Assembly (NCBI GenBank): GCA_013076295.1
Contig: RQOL01000616.1
Location: 930,001 to 994,000 of the forward strand
Reading direction: 5' to 3'
Length of the DNA stretch: 64,000 nt
Source of the DNA: Sanderia malayensis
Lineage: Eukaryota; Cnidaria; Scyphozoa; Semaeostomeae; Pelagiidae
In this document: positions 34,349-46,185 of the stretch, piece by piece
How the letters are laid out: the number at the start of each line of letters is the position of its first letter
Position numbering within the stretch: position 1 is the stretch's first letter
Translations under genes and position numbers: made by a program
Notes under the pieces: generated by a model
Databases searched by the model: none
The model's input: the letters and a program-made list of their open reading frames with translations, nothing else
Told to the model about the DNA's origin: nothing

Positions 34349-36767
34349 CTAAAGTTCATCTCTCTTCTTTTCCTTGACATCCGCAGTTGAGTCGTCATTT
34401 GCTTCAGCTTTATCACGTGTATCCTCAGGTGTATCCTCCCCACTAATTTCACTCTCACTCAGTGGTTCACTATCAGATTCATCAGAATCTCCTTCATCGT
34501 TTCCCTCATTGTCTCCTTCATCATTTCCTTCATCATTTCCTTCACCATCATCATCACCTTCAGGTTCATCACCTTCATCTTCATCATTATCACTATCACC
34601 AAAAATATCTTCATCACTAAAGATACTTGGATCATCTTCTTCATTTATAAGCTTCATCCTTTCCTTGTAATCTCTTACCTTTGCTCTTGCAATGTCCCCA
34701 ACGTCATAGCCCTTTGGTTCCTCAGGTTCTGTTCCATTTCCACGTCTTTCGTAAGGCTCTACCGTGTTCCTTAAATTTGCGTTAATCTCTTTAATGGTGA
34801 AGTACTCAGTATCATTGCCAATAACCTTATCCAGGAACTGCTTTGCGTATTTCTTGGTACCATGCAAATTTTCTGTATATAGTTTTGTGAATAGTTCTCT
34901 TGAGCCTTTCCCATTACCCCTTTTAAGACACACTCGTAAGACCTTCAAAATATCTTCTGCAGAAATAACAGAATACTCCAAATTGTAAGTATTTGAAGGC
35001 TCAAGTGGCTCCATCATTAAAGCAATTTCTCTCATCAATGTCTTATTTGCCAGCATTTCTTCTGTTGGAACATTCTCACTTCCGTACAAACTTACTATTT
35101 TTTCATACATCTTCTCTGCATTTTCCTCTGTAACCATTTGTTCATCAGAGAAACCCTTCCAGACCAGATATATGCGTCTCAGAGAGAGTTTCCCCTTCTT
35201 TGAATAAAATTTCAATATAACGTTTCTATAAACATCAAATCCAGCATTTCCCATGCTCATTTCCCCCTTTCCATTATAGGGCCAATCAATTTGATACTTG
35301 TCAAGGGTTTGAAAATCCAAATGTTTGTTGGCACATTCTCCAAAATCAAGTGACTTGTTCTTTTTGAACTGCATTCTTCGAAACAACAATGACACGGCAA
35401 GATTCTTTGAGCCAGTTGAACGAACATTGTGGTACATGCTTCCTGGCAAGTAGAGACAATCACCTGGTTGCAAGAGGGTGGACTGAAATGGCACTTCAGC
35501 AAATTTTGGAAACCTCAAGAGATCAATAGCAGAGACGTTTAAAAGAGAGACACCACTCACTTTGCCTTTTGGTGCATATGCTTTGTATAATTTATCTTCG
35601 TGCTTGTAATCTATGAGTAGCCACTTCTTTGTACCATTATAAAGACAATTCAATTGGTTAAAAGCATCTTTATGCAGCAGGCTTGTTGCATTGTTACCAT
35701 TTACCCAAAGGTCCACCTCTACGATCTGATCTTTAAAGGCTCCACAGCCCAAAAAAGGCAACACACTCACTTCATGATACATTGGCGTAGGTAACTCACT
35801 CACAATATATTTGTTTGAGGTGCGATATGTATCAATGAAATAGTCCAATGAATCTCGTCCAATTCCCAGATTTCCTTCTGGGTAATGTCCCATGCGTGTC
35901 TCTTTCTCATATTTTGCCTCCAGTCGCAACACCATATCTCCGTATTTCTCCTAAGATATGAAATGGAGAAAAATGTAAGTAGGAATTACAACAAACATGC
36001 ATTATACTCAAGTGGAAGGCATGGGTGTAGCTACTGAAACCAAATGAAGGGTGCAGCACCCTCCAGTAATGATCAAAAGGGTATTCAGCATGATTGGCCC
36101 GCTGGAATATTAGTCAGGAAATATTGGAAATTTCCCAGTATTAGCAATAGCATTGTGAGAAATTTCATTTGAGTAGTTTTTCATTGCTATCACATCAATA
36201 AACAAATAAATAAATCTAGATAAATAGTTTTAGCTAGAGAAACAAATATTATACTTTCTGGAGGTCTAGCCCCCTTGGATGCCATGCCACTCCCTTGGGG
36301 TCACTGCCTGGATCTTTTTCCCTGGGTCACATGTTCTAAATATGAAGATATTGAGGTATATAACATGGCCACGTTCATCAAACAGGCTGGCCAAGCCCAT
36401 TCATCGGACATCAATGCCCTCCCCTTCCACAATGGAAACAGTCAACGTTGACAGTATGATGTAACGTGATTAACAAACTACAAACTACCTTCAAATATTC
36501 GTTTGTCCAAAGCCTTGATCCCGGCGACTTTTTAGCTACTCCTCTGAAAACGACTGCTTTTGATGGCAATACATAATCATTCCAGAATTCAAGTGGTGTT
36601 GGTAGATCGTCAATTGAAAGTTCTGCTACTGGTTCAGGATCTCTGTGAAAGCCAAGCGGCTTCATATGCCCTCTTGGAGGTTGCATGTTGTTTTCACCAT
36701 GGCTGTTGATGACAAGAAACGATAAAATGCACAACAAGCAGCCGTATTTAGGCCATTTAATAAACAT
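34349..36767 (-). CDS. ER-lumenal JmjC/cupin-type 2-oxoglutarate oxygenase, two-exon copy
   Basis: Exons 36489-36767 and 34349-35950 join in phase (EYLK|EKYGDM), giving 626 residues. A signal peptide (CLLCILSFLVINSHG) and a terminal KKRDEL place it in the ER lumen. The JmjC core has TSLLHKDAFNQLNCL with HxD iron ligands, and SMYHNVRSTG with the distal histidine, so catalysis looks possible. The order of blocks (RGHMKPLGFHRDPEPV, PTPMYHEVSVLPFLGCGAF, GKGEMSMGN) matches the copy at 26025-27857 closely. The acidic tail differs and is built of DE/GN-rich repeats (NDEGDNEGNDEGDSDESDS). Both are on the same strand, consistent with tandem duplication. Function beyond an Fe(II)/2-oxoglutarate oxygenase is not known. 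Confidence 0.86.
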
Positions 36768-37478
36768 ATTTGTGTATATTCTTGCGTGTAAGCGTGATAA
36801 CGAAAGTTTCCTCGTCCACAGTAAAATCTTCCTATTTATTCAGTGAACAAGGCAGGCGAATGAGACAATTCAATTTATCCAACTGGGAAATTGTCAGAGG
36901 TGAAAGGTGAGACTCATTTCATTTACTTCCCTTACCCGGAAGACTTTCAGAAGTTGGAGTGATAACGAGGCCAAGTCCATTCCAGCCAATGACAAGCGCA
37001 CTTTAACCGGAAAAGGATTCAATTGGCTAACACAATACTCTTTGTTTTGAAGCCTAGGCCTAACTAAAATTTTCTGTCCACCATCGTTGGTTTTACTACT
37101 CAACTTTACAACTAATTCTGGCTGTTATCAGAGCGTTGGCTTCATGTTATCAAACTTAACTGCGAAAATAATCGTGAGAAATTATCTGAAAGCTAATGGT
37201 AAATGCAGTCTGCTTCACCCAAGTTGTCATCAATTTTTTTATGATAATGTCTCCCTTCTTTCGTCATCATCAATTGAATGCAATGCACTAGGAAGCACGT
37301 GGACACATGTCAAGGCCTCGTTTGCAAGGAAATTTGTACGGAATCTGAGCCAGAGCAGGTGAGATGAATTTGTAAGAAATTTTAACACTGGTTGGGACAT
37401 TGTCTCATATTGTTTTTATTCACGACTTCATCATCATTATCCATGTTTTAATTCCTCATCATCAACACTAGCCATTCA
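36768..37478. other. Intergenic, no supported gene
   Basis: Holds the probable promoter of the two-exon JmjC gene. A plus-strand ORF at 37087-37362 has no recognisable domain, although a donor-like agcag|gtgag occurs at its end. Confidence 0.45.
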
Positions 37479-37486
37479 GTTCAGGC

Positions 37487-39808
37487 CAGTGGCGGCGCCA
37501 GGGGGGGAATGGGGGGGACTAGTCCAGGGAGCATAAAGTACGGGAGGCGCAACGCGCATTGCGGATGCGATCCATGTGTGATGCACTTGCAAACGAGGTT
37601 GCGCTAATTTGCGCTTGCTGCGACAGTTTTTGAATGCTTATTTTGATGGACGGATCATTTTGCAATAATTCAACATTGATCAGAGATCTACACTGGTAAG
37701 TTGAAAATTAAGATTTTATTACATTCTATAGTAAATTTGCTACCTTTCTGCTTGGTTTGAATGGAAACACTACTTATTTTCAATATTTAAGGAATATTTG
37801 TAATTGTCGCCTGTTGTGGCCTAACTCTCAATTTCCGGGTTACAACCTGCAATTTTTCCTATTTTCTCCTCAGCCCGTTATTTCCAGTTAAATTTCTTTG
37901 CGGATTATTGAAGTTTAACTCCTTTAATTTACAAGAAATTAATTTGTTTCGTTAACTAACGTTAGTAACGTTTTGAAGTTTTGGCCTTGAATGTTTTGAT
38001 TTGACCAAAACCAATCCCTGAGTCAGTTTCAGATGGCAATAGTTCGGTGTCGGTCTTGTTCCGCGACGTTTGATTGAAAGGAATGTAACATGCTTTAGAT
38101 ATTTGATTTTTTTAAAAGATTTTTCGACTGTTTTGTTTTAACAAGTTGATTCCAATGAAAAGAAAGTCAAGTTCTCAAAAACTTTCAATAAATATTTGCA
38201 AAAATGGAAGGTGAAAGTAGCATAAAGAAAAGACCCTGTCCAACACAACAAGAATTGTCTGCAAGAAAAAGATTTGATTTTTGTGAAGCAATTAAAAATT
38301 TGCTCTCTGAAGAACAAAATGCAAATAAAGAAAATGTAAACCATCAAATTTTGTACAGCAGACCAGTTTCAACATGTGGTGAATTTCTGATTGCAATGGG
38401 AAATGTTCTCCAGCAGTTTCATCAATGCAACATAATTTTGAAGAAACTGGATTCAAAATTAATCAGGTCAAATACTTTCCAATACTTTTCAGCAGTGGAA
38501 TGAGCATGACATCCATTGAATTGCTACTATATTCTGAACTTCAAGAATATAGTAGCAATTAGTATATATAGTAGCAACTTCAAGAGTCATTAATAAAAAA
38601 CTATCTTTCAAGGTCACAATGCAACAATACCAAGGGCATGGGCAAAGAAAATGGAAATTTATTAAAAGGAAATTATTTTTCATTTACTTCCTTCCTTACT
38701 CCTGCTGCTACTTGGAATGTGTATTAGAAAGGATATTTGAGGCCAGATTATAATTAAGATTAGTTTTCTTTTCTTTCAGAACCGTTACATCTCATTTACT
38801 GGATGATATTGAAGAGATGCTAAAATCTTTGACATGAAGAATAATCAAAGCAAAGCTGGAAGATCAATTCAAGTCATTTCATTGTTTTACTTTCATTGTT
38901 TTCATTTCATTGTTTTGTTCAAGATTGTTTTCCTTCTTGATGTTTACTGTTAAAATAGGTTTATGGTGATAATTAATAAACATTGATAACAATTGTTGCA
39001 GGTCGATTAGAATTTTTATTTGTGTTGTGTTCTCCTTGGTGCTAATTTCAGTGTTTCAACTCTGAATCTGTTTCAAAACAACACTTTTCGAAGAAGCGAT
39101 CTCGCACCACCATGGAAAGACGGCCTAAATCGCGGCCAAAGTTTCGATTTATTCAAAATTCTTGTCTAATGACAATACTGTCCTGTTAAGTCAAATTCTT
39201 TCATGTTTATCAAGCGTTTCAAAGTTTTTAAATCGCTTTCGGCAAATCAAAACTTTGCACAGCTTCGCAGCTTTGTAAAACACCGACTGGTTGCCATCAC
39301 CTTCATCATTAAACGTCTCGAAAATAAGCCTCGTTTTCAAAAGCCGCATCTCACATGGAACAACAAGGCTAATGCGCGTTTCTCCTCCCACCCTTCGGGC
39401 TCCCTGGACTAGTCCCCCCCATTCCCCCCCCTGGACCCTCCCTCGAAAATTGGGGGGGGGAGGGGTAGACCTACGTTCTGTGAATTGTGTCGCAAGATTA
39501 TTTCAATGTAAAACACAAAAGGGTTATTTCAATGTATGCAGAAAGAGAAGTCAAAGGATCCGATAAGCCATTTGCAGACCTCAGAAATGACGAAATCCCG
39601 AGAGCTACCAGGCCACTGCCCTGGACCCGCTGGGGGGCTTACAGCGCCCCCCAGACCCCCAGCTGTGTTAGGCAACGGCCTCTGGCCATTGCGTGCGTGA
39701 CTTCGGCACGTCATGTTTCCCTGCAACAGCAAGACACAATTTTTAAAAACTTCTTGCCCGCCCGGGAAAAAAATCCCCCCCACTTTTTTGGAGCTGGCGC
39801 CGCCACTG
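37487..39808. mobile_element. hAT-like DNA transposon, composite, enclosing a small gene
   Basis: The ends are 14-bp perfect terminal inverted repeats, CAGTGGCGGCGCCA at 37487-37500 and its complement at 39795-39808. Both flanks carry the same 8-bp target duplication, GTTCAGGC (37479-37486 and 39809-39816), which is the hAT hallmark. A longer inverted repeat pairs 37498-37532 with 39399-39433. About 361 bases (39434-39794) then separate that right arm from the terminal repeat, with CTGG on both sides, so something seems to have inserted into the right end. No transposase ORF is present. A two-exon ORF at 38204-38837 lies inside. Confidence 0.82.
38204..38837 (+). CDS. Small two-exon protein of unknown function inside the hAT-like element
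   Basis: Exons 38204-38466 and 38780-38837 join in phase (aatcag|gtcaaa ... ctttcag|aacc), giving 106 residues. The protein begins MEGESSIKKRPCPTQQELSA and ends LLDDIEEMLKSLT. It is mostly amphipathic helix, with no signal peptide or membrane segment, and an early basic stretch. I do not recognise it. It could be a host gene captured by the transposon, an accessory transposon protein, or a fortuitous ORF. The clean splice sites and an AATAAA at 38978 favour a real transcript. Confidence 0.5.
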
Positions 39809-39845
39809 GTTCAGGCCCGTCACCTCCCCATTGGTTTCCAACATA

Positions 39846-40596
39846 CAGTGGAATCTCGCTATAACGAACCCCGCTTATAACGAACTTCCCGCTATTGCGA
39901 ACTAAAACTCCGATCCCTTGGATTCTGGGAAGTAAATCCTACTGTAAATGCTCCCTGTATAACGAACCCTGGATATAACGAACTCTCGTTATTACGAACC
40001 AAACTTCCGATCCCCTGACCACAAATACTCTCGATATAACGAATTTTTGAGAAAACTTATCGCCAAGGGTGAAGTTTTTCAAGCTCAAGGGTGAAGTTTT
40101 TCAAGCCCTGGATGGACTTCAAACACCGAACCTTTTTTGTGCGGAAATGGGGAACGAAATGCGAAGAAGATCAATTCCCTCTCGAAATTATATGACGTAG
40201 CAATGAGAAACAAAAAGCAACAAGAACATATCACTGATTTTTTTGTTTAGCAGAGCAGAAAGAAATAAAAGTAGATAAAATAGAAATAGTAATGAAAAAT
40301 TGACATCAAGTGGTAATATCGACTTTGCTTTGTGATGTTTCATTGTCAAAAATGCTTCAGCTTTTTTTCCTGTTGCAATCTATCAGAGCAATAGCTGTTA
40401 TCATCCTGTAAACTTTTTTTTGGAATAATATAGTGTGCCACCTAAGCGCGAATACTTGAGGGAGGGTCCAACAGACATTCTGGCCCATTTTTGTTTGGAA
40501 TTCTTCATAAAAAATGTCCCTTCTGTACAACGAACTCCCGCTACTGCGAACTATTTTCTCGGTCCCTACGGAGTTCGTTATAGCGGGATTCCACTG
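39846..40596. mobile_element. pogo/Tigger-like element (non-autonomous)
   Basis: Ends CAGTGGAATCTCGCTATAAC at 39846 and its near complement GTTATAGCGGGATTCCACTG up to 40596. Both sides have TA, the target duplication of Tc1/mariner-pogo elements. Internal copies of the ataacgaac motif crowd both ends. There is no transposase ORF in the 751 bp. It sits 30 bp from the hAT-like element. Confidence 0.85.
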
Positions 40597-40767
40597 TATT
40601 ACCGCGAAGTTGAAGTTCGCAAAACTTATGGGATAGTTTTAAAAGCTTTTAAAAGAGCGTAAAGAAACAAGCGGGTTGTGTTGTGAGACCACGGGAGTCA
40701 TGTAAAAGAGATAAGGGGAAATTGAGGGGGAAATTGTTTCGTTTTCATCCAAAGTGATTTTTGGAAT

Positions 40768-43700
40768 TATAGCTATCCGCTGGGGATCTGGGTCCACTAA
40801 AATGTGAACCATTACTCCTAGAGCGCTGGGAATTGTTTCAACGTGATCAGCAGGACCTATTTAGTATAATTCGACTTCTTTTGATTCATTTTCAGTCTAT
40901 TTCAAAATTTGATTTTTTCAGTACCTTGTTCATGTATGATAGAAAGTTTATATGGCTATCCGAGTGCGATCTGGGTCCAACGAAATTTGAACCATTGCTC
41001 CTAGAGATCTGGGAATTGTCTCAACGTGATCAGTAGGACCTATTTAGTATAATTCGATTTCTTTTGATTCATTTTCAGTCTATTTCAAAATTTGATTTTT
41101 TCAGTACCTTGTTCATGTATGATAGAAAGTTTATATGGCTATCCGAGTGCGATCTGGGTCCAACAAAATTTGAACCATTGCTCCTAGAGATCTGGGAATT
41201 GTCTCAACGTGATCAGTAGGACCTATTTAGTGTAACTCGATCCCTTGTGAGTCATTTTTCAGTCTATTTCAAAATTTGACTTTTTCAGTACCTGCTTTAT
41301 GTATGATAGAAAGTTTAAATAGCTATCCGCGTGCGATCTGGGTCCACTAAAATTTGAGCCATTGCTCCTAGAGATGTAGGAATTGTCTCAACGTGATCAG
41401 TAGGACCTATTTAGTATAATTCGACTCCATGTGAATCATTTTTCAGTCTATTCCAAAATTTGATTTTTTCAGTACCTACTTCATGTATGATAGAAAGTTT
41501 AAATAGCTATCCGCGTGCGATCTGGTCCACTAAAATTTGAACCATTGCTCCTAGAGATCTAGGAATTGTCTTAACGTTATCAGTAGGACCTATTTAGTAT
41601 AATTCGACTCCATGTGAATCATTTTTCAGTCTATTTCAAAATTTGACTTTTTCAGTACCTGCTTCATGTATGATAGAAAGTTTAAATAGCTATCCGCTTG
41701 CGATCTGGGTCCACTAAAATTTAAACCATTGCTCCTAGAGATCTGGGAATTGTCTCAACGTTATCAATAGGACCTATTTAGTATAATTCGACTGCTTTTT
41801 AGTCATGTTTCAGTCTATTTCAAAATTTGATAATTTTAGAACCTACTTCATGTATGATAGAAAGTTTAAATAGCTATCCGCGTGCGATCTGGTCCACTAA
41901 AATTTGAACCATCGCTCCTAGAGATCTAGGAATTGTCTTAACGTTATCAGTAGGACCTATTTGGTATAATGCGACTCCATGTGAATCATTCTTCAGTCTG
42001 TTTTAAAATTTGATTTTTTCAGTACCTACTTCATGTATGATAGAAAGTTTATAGCTATCCGCGTGCGATCTGGGTCCACTAAAGTTTGAACCATTGCTCC
42101 TAGAGATCTGGGAATTGTCTCAACGTTATCAATAGGACCTATTTAGTATAATTCGACTGCTTTTGAGTCATGTTTCAGTTTATTTCAACATTTGATATTT
42201 TTAGAACCTACTTCATGTATGATAGAAAGTTTAAATAGCTATCCGCGTGCGATCTGGGTCCACTGAAATTTGAACCATTGCTCCTAGAGATGTAGGAATT
42301 GTCTCAACGTGATCAGTAGGACCTATTTAGTATAATTCGACTCCATGTGAATCATTTTTCAGTCTATTCCAAAATTTGATTTTTTCAGTACCTACTTCAT
42401 GTATGATAGAAAGTTTAAATAGCTATCCGCGTGCGATCTGGGTCCACTAAAATTTGAACCATTGCTCCTAGAGATCTGGGAATTGTCTCAACGTTATCAG
42501 TAGGACCTATTTGGTATAATTCGACTCCATGTGAATCATTTTTCAGTCTGTTTTAAAATTTGATTTTTTCAGTACCTACTTCATGTATGATAGAAAGTTT
42601 ATAGCTATCCGCGTGCGATCTGGGTCCACTAAAATTTGAGCCATTGCTCCTAGAGATGTAGGAATTGTCTCAACGTGATCAGTAGGACCTATTTAGTATA
42701 ATTCGACTGCTTTTGATTCATTTTCAGTCTATTTCAAAATTTGATTTTTTCAGTACCTTGTTCATGTATGATAGAAAGTTTTTATGGCTATCCGAGTGCG
42801 ATCTGGGTCCAACAAAATTTGAACCATTGCTCCTAGAGATCTGGGAATTGTCTCAACGTGATCAGTAGGACCTATTTAGTGTAACTCGATCCCTTGTGAG
42901 TCATTTTTCAGTCTATTTCAAAATTTGACTTTTTCAGTACCTGCTTCATGTATGATAGAAAGTTTAAATAGCTATCCGCGTGCGATCTGGGTCCACTAAA
43001 ATTTGAGCCATTGCTCCTATTGATGTAGGAATTGTCTCAACGTGATCAGTAGGACCTATTTAGTATAATTCGACTCCATGTGAATCATTTTTCAGTCTAT
43101 TCCAAAATTTGATTTTTTCAGTACCTACTTCATGTATGATAGAAAGTTTAAATAGCTATCCGCGTGCGATCTGGTCCACTAAAATTTGAACCATTGCTCC
43201 TAGAGATGTAGGAATTGTCTTAACGTTATCAGTAGGACCTATTTAGTATAATTCGACTCCATGTGAATCATTTTTCAGTCTATTTCAAAATTTGACTTTT
43301 TCAGTACCTGCTTCATGTATGATAGAAAGTTTAAATAGCTATCCGCTTGCGATCTGGGTCCACTAAAATTTGAACCATTGCTCCTAGAGATCTGGGAATT
43401 GTCTCAACGTTATCAATAGGACCTATTTAGTATAATTCGACTCCATGTGAATCATTTTTCAGTCTATTTCAAAATTTGACTTTTTCAGTACCTGCTTCAT
43501 GTATGATAGAAAGTTTAAATAGCTATCCGCTTGCGATCTGGGTCCACTAAAATTTGAACCATTGCTCCTAGAGATCTGGGAATTGTCTCAACGTTATCAA
43601 TAGGACCTATTTAGTATAATTCGACTGCTTTTTAGTCATGTTTCAGTCTATTTCAAAATTTGATATTTTTAGAACCTACTTCATGTATGATAGAAAGTTT

Positions 43701-44458
43701 AAATAGCTATCCGCGTGCGATCTGGTCCACTAAAATTTGAACCATTGCTCCTAGAGATCTGGGAATTGTCTCAACGTTATCAGTAGGACCTATTTGGTAT
43801 AATTCGACGGCTTGTGAGTCATTTTTCAGTCTATTTCAAAATTTGACTTTTTCAGTACCTGCTTCATGTATGATAGAAAGTTTAAAGGTATACGAAGGAG
43901 TTAAATCGGCCTGCGCTAAAAATACATTGCAATTCAACTAAACGCAAACACGCGCATTAAAACTTAGCTTCCTGTGATCACATGCAAATGGACAATAAAA
44001 CACTAGATTGGACTTTGGAGTCGAAAACACCAAAACAAGTGATCACATGCACACTTTCCTGGTCATCACACAACTACATTTGATTGGATAAAATCAAGCA
44101 TCTATTTATAGATTTCCCAGACCCCTTGGCATATGCCACTTTTAACTCCTTCGTATACCTTTAAATAGCTATCCGCGTGCGATCTGGGTCCACTAAAATT
44201 TGAGCCATTGCTCCTAGAGATGTAGGAATTGTCTCAACGTGATCAGTAGGACATATCTAGTATAATTCGATTGCTTTTGAGTCATTTTTCAGTCTATTTC
44301 AATATTTGATTTTTTTAGAACCTACTTCATGTATGATAGAAAGTTTAAATAGCTGTCCGCTTGCGATCTGGGTCCACTAAAATTTGAACCATTGCTCCTA
44401 GAGATCTGGGAATTGTCTAAACGTGATCAGTAGGATCTATTTAGCAAAATTCGACTTT
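40768..44458. repeat. ~183-bp satellite array, about 18-19 units
   Basis: Units of 182-185 bp repeat head to tail, for example with AGCTATCCG starting points near 40771, 40954, 41137 and 41321. Each carries gatctgggtccactaaaa, ccattgctcctagaga, cagtaggacctatttagt and catgtatgatagaaagttta. Unit variants recur in the same order about 1.65 kb apart (units 3-7 versus 12-17), suggesting block duplication. The array is broken at 43887-44159 by a MITE. Reading frames within it are shadows of the repeat. Confidence 0.95.
43887..44159. mobile_element. 273-bp MITE inserted in the satellite
   Basis: 19-bp perfect inverted ends (GGTATACGAAGGAGTTAAA and its complement) bound the insert. It is flanked by TTTAAA on both sides (43881-43886 and 44160-44165), while uninterrupted satellite units have TTTAAA once at that place. 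The site could be a 6-bp duplication or a TTAA-targeting event. There is no coding sequence inside. Confidence 0.9.
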
Positions 44459-44465
44459 GTGTTTT

Positions 44466-44610
44466 AAAAGAGGGGCTTAAGAGAGAGGGGTGGCTAAACA
44501 ATTAAAAGGGGTGCTTTTCAAGGTTCTGCTTGAAAAGGGGGCTTATTGGAGACCGGAGCTTAATAGAGAGGGGCTTAATAGAGCTATATACAGGAAAGAC
44601 TTTAATAGGG
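44466..44610. repeat. GGGGCTTAATAGAG-type low-complexity repeat
   Basis: Irregular copies of aggggcttaa(t/g)agag occur, for example near 44555-44580. The same type returns at 63850-63990. It is probably one end of a transposon family or a simple repeat. Confidence 0.6.
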
Positions 44611-44746
44611 CTATATGTTTTATTGTTTTACGAAAATGCCTTCAACGCTTAAAGTAATCAGTAAGGCGTCTAGTACCCGAATCAAGAATAGGAACAAGGT
44701 TAGGCACTTTGCTCGATTGCTATAAGAATTTCATTGAATTTGAATA

Positions 44747-45048
44747 CCGTATTTCCTCGATTAAACGCCCCGGGGCGCTTATTACTCTCGGCACTTTTTT
44801 TGGGGGGGGGCGCCTAATCGAGGGGGGACGTTTATTGGAAAGTACAAGATCACAGGCTCTGTCATTGGGTCCAGAAAAGAAAAAATGGTTTAGTTGAGCC
44901 TTGCTTTATCGAGCAACAACGTAGAAAATGAAAGTCGCCATGGTTTTGCACAAAGAGGGGGCGTTTAATCGAGGGGGGGCGTTTATTGCAAAAGTTTGTA
45001 GCATAAGGGGGCGTTTATTCGAGGGGGTGTTTAATCGAGGAAATACGG
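44747..45048. mobile_element. 302-bp palindromic element with TA flanks
   Basis: Inverted ends begin CCGTATTTCCTCGATTAAAC (44747) and finish with GTTTAATCGAGGAAATACGG (to 45048), with TA on each side. Inside are repeats of gggggcgttta(t/a)tcgagg. It is non-coding and Tc1/mariner-like in target choice. Confidence 0.85.
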
Positions 45049-45130
45049 TATCTCTTTCAAAGTGGTTGGTTTGCAAAGTGATTAAAATGTGAACTAACAA
45101 AAGAATGTTTACTTTGAGTTTAATGCTTTC

Positions 45131-45985
45131 GATTAATGTCAGGGTTACGGTCAGGGTTAAGTTTAAAATCAGGGTTACGATTAGGGTCAAGTTTAGTGTC
45201 AGATTTGGTTAGTGTTAAGTTTAGTGTCAGAATTAAGGTTAGGGTTAGTGTGGGGTTGAGGTTGGGTTTAAGTTTATTGACAGGACTAAGGTTGCGGTCA
45301 GTGTGGAGTCGCGGTTAGGGTTAAATTTATTATCAGGGTTAAGGTTGGGGTTAGTGTACGATTAATGTTAAGGTGAGGTTTATTGTCAGGGTTAAGATTA
45401 GGGTTAAGTTTAGTGTCATATTTAAGGTTAGGGCTAGTGTGAAGTTGTGGTTAGGGTTACGTTTGTTGACAGGGTTAAGGTTGGGGTTGTGGGGGGGCTG
45501 AGGTTAGGGTTAAATTTATTGTTAGGGTTAAAGTTGGGGTTAGTGTGCGTTTAATGTTAAGGTGAGGTTTATTGTCAGAGTTAAGGTTAGGGTTAAGTTT
45601 AATGTCAGAGATAAGGTTAAGGTTAGTGTGGAGTTGAGGTCAGAGTTAAGATTTTTGTCAGGGTTAATGTTGGGGTTAGTGTGCGTTTAATGTTAAGGTG
45701 AGGTTTATTGTCAGAGTTAAGGTTAGGGTTAAAATTAGTGTCAGAGATAAGGTTAAGGTTAGTGTGGAGTTGAGGTCAGGGTTAAGATTTTTGTCAGGGT
45801 TAAGGTTGGGGTTAGTGTACGGTTAATGTTAATGTGATGTTTATTGTCAGGGTCAAGGTTAGGGTTAAGTTTAGTGTCAGAGTTAAGGTTGGGGTTAGTG
45901 TGGGGTTGAGGTTAGGGTTAAGTTTATTGGCTGGATTAAGGTTAGGGTTTGGGTTATGGTTGTGGTTAGTGTTTTTGTTTAGGGT
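45131..45985. repeat. Degenerate telomere-like GGGTTA repeats
   Basis: About 850 bases of G-strand-biased sequence built from agggttaagg, ggggttagtgtg and gttaagtttagtgtcag, that is, imperfect TTAGGG with spacers. Larger sub-blocks recur at roughly 45- and 100-200-bp intervals. Too degenerate to be an active telomere; more likely interstitial minisatellite. Confidence 0.85.
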
Positions 45986-46185
45986 CAGGGTTAGAATTAG
46001 AAGATAATATCTATGCGCAGAAATTGGTCCGAACCGTAGTTAAAGATTACAATTAAGACGTAGGTATCACCATTTTCATTTAACTTTGCCTTTGATATCA
46101 ACGGACATTATAATATGACAGACAAACCAATATACATTGTGAGTTAATTATACAGAGTAGAGTAGGAAAGACATTTTCACTTGTT

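Noticed and set aside
40768..44458. CRISPR-like array
   Set aside because: Units are about 183 bp head-to-tail satellite with no unique spacers, in an animal genome.
45131..45985. Real chromosome end
   Set aside because: The GGGTTA units are interrupted by spacers and the block is followed by conserved genes on both sides.
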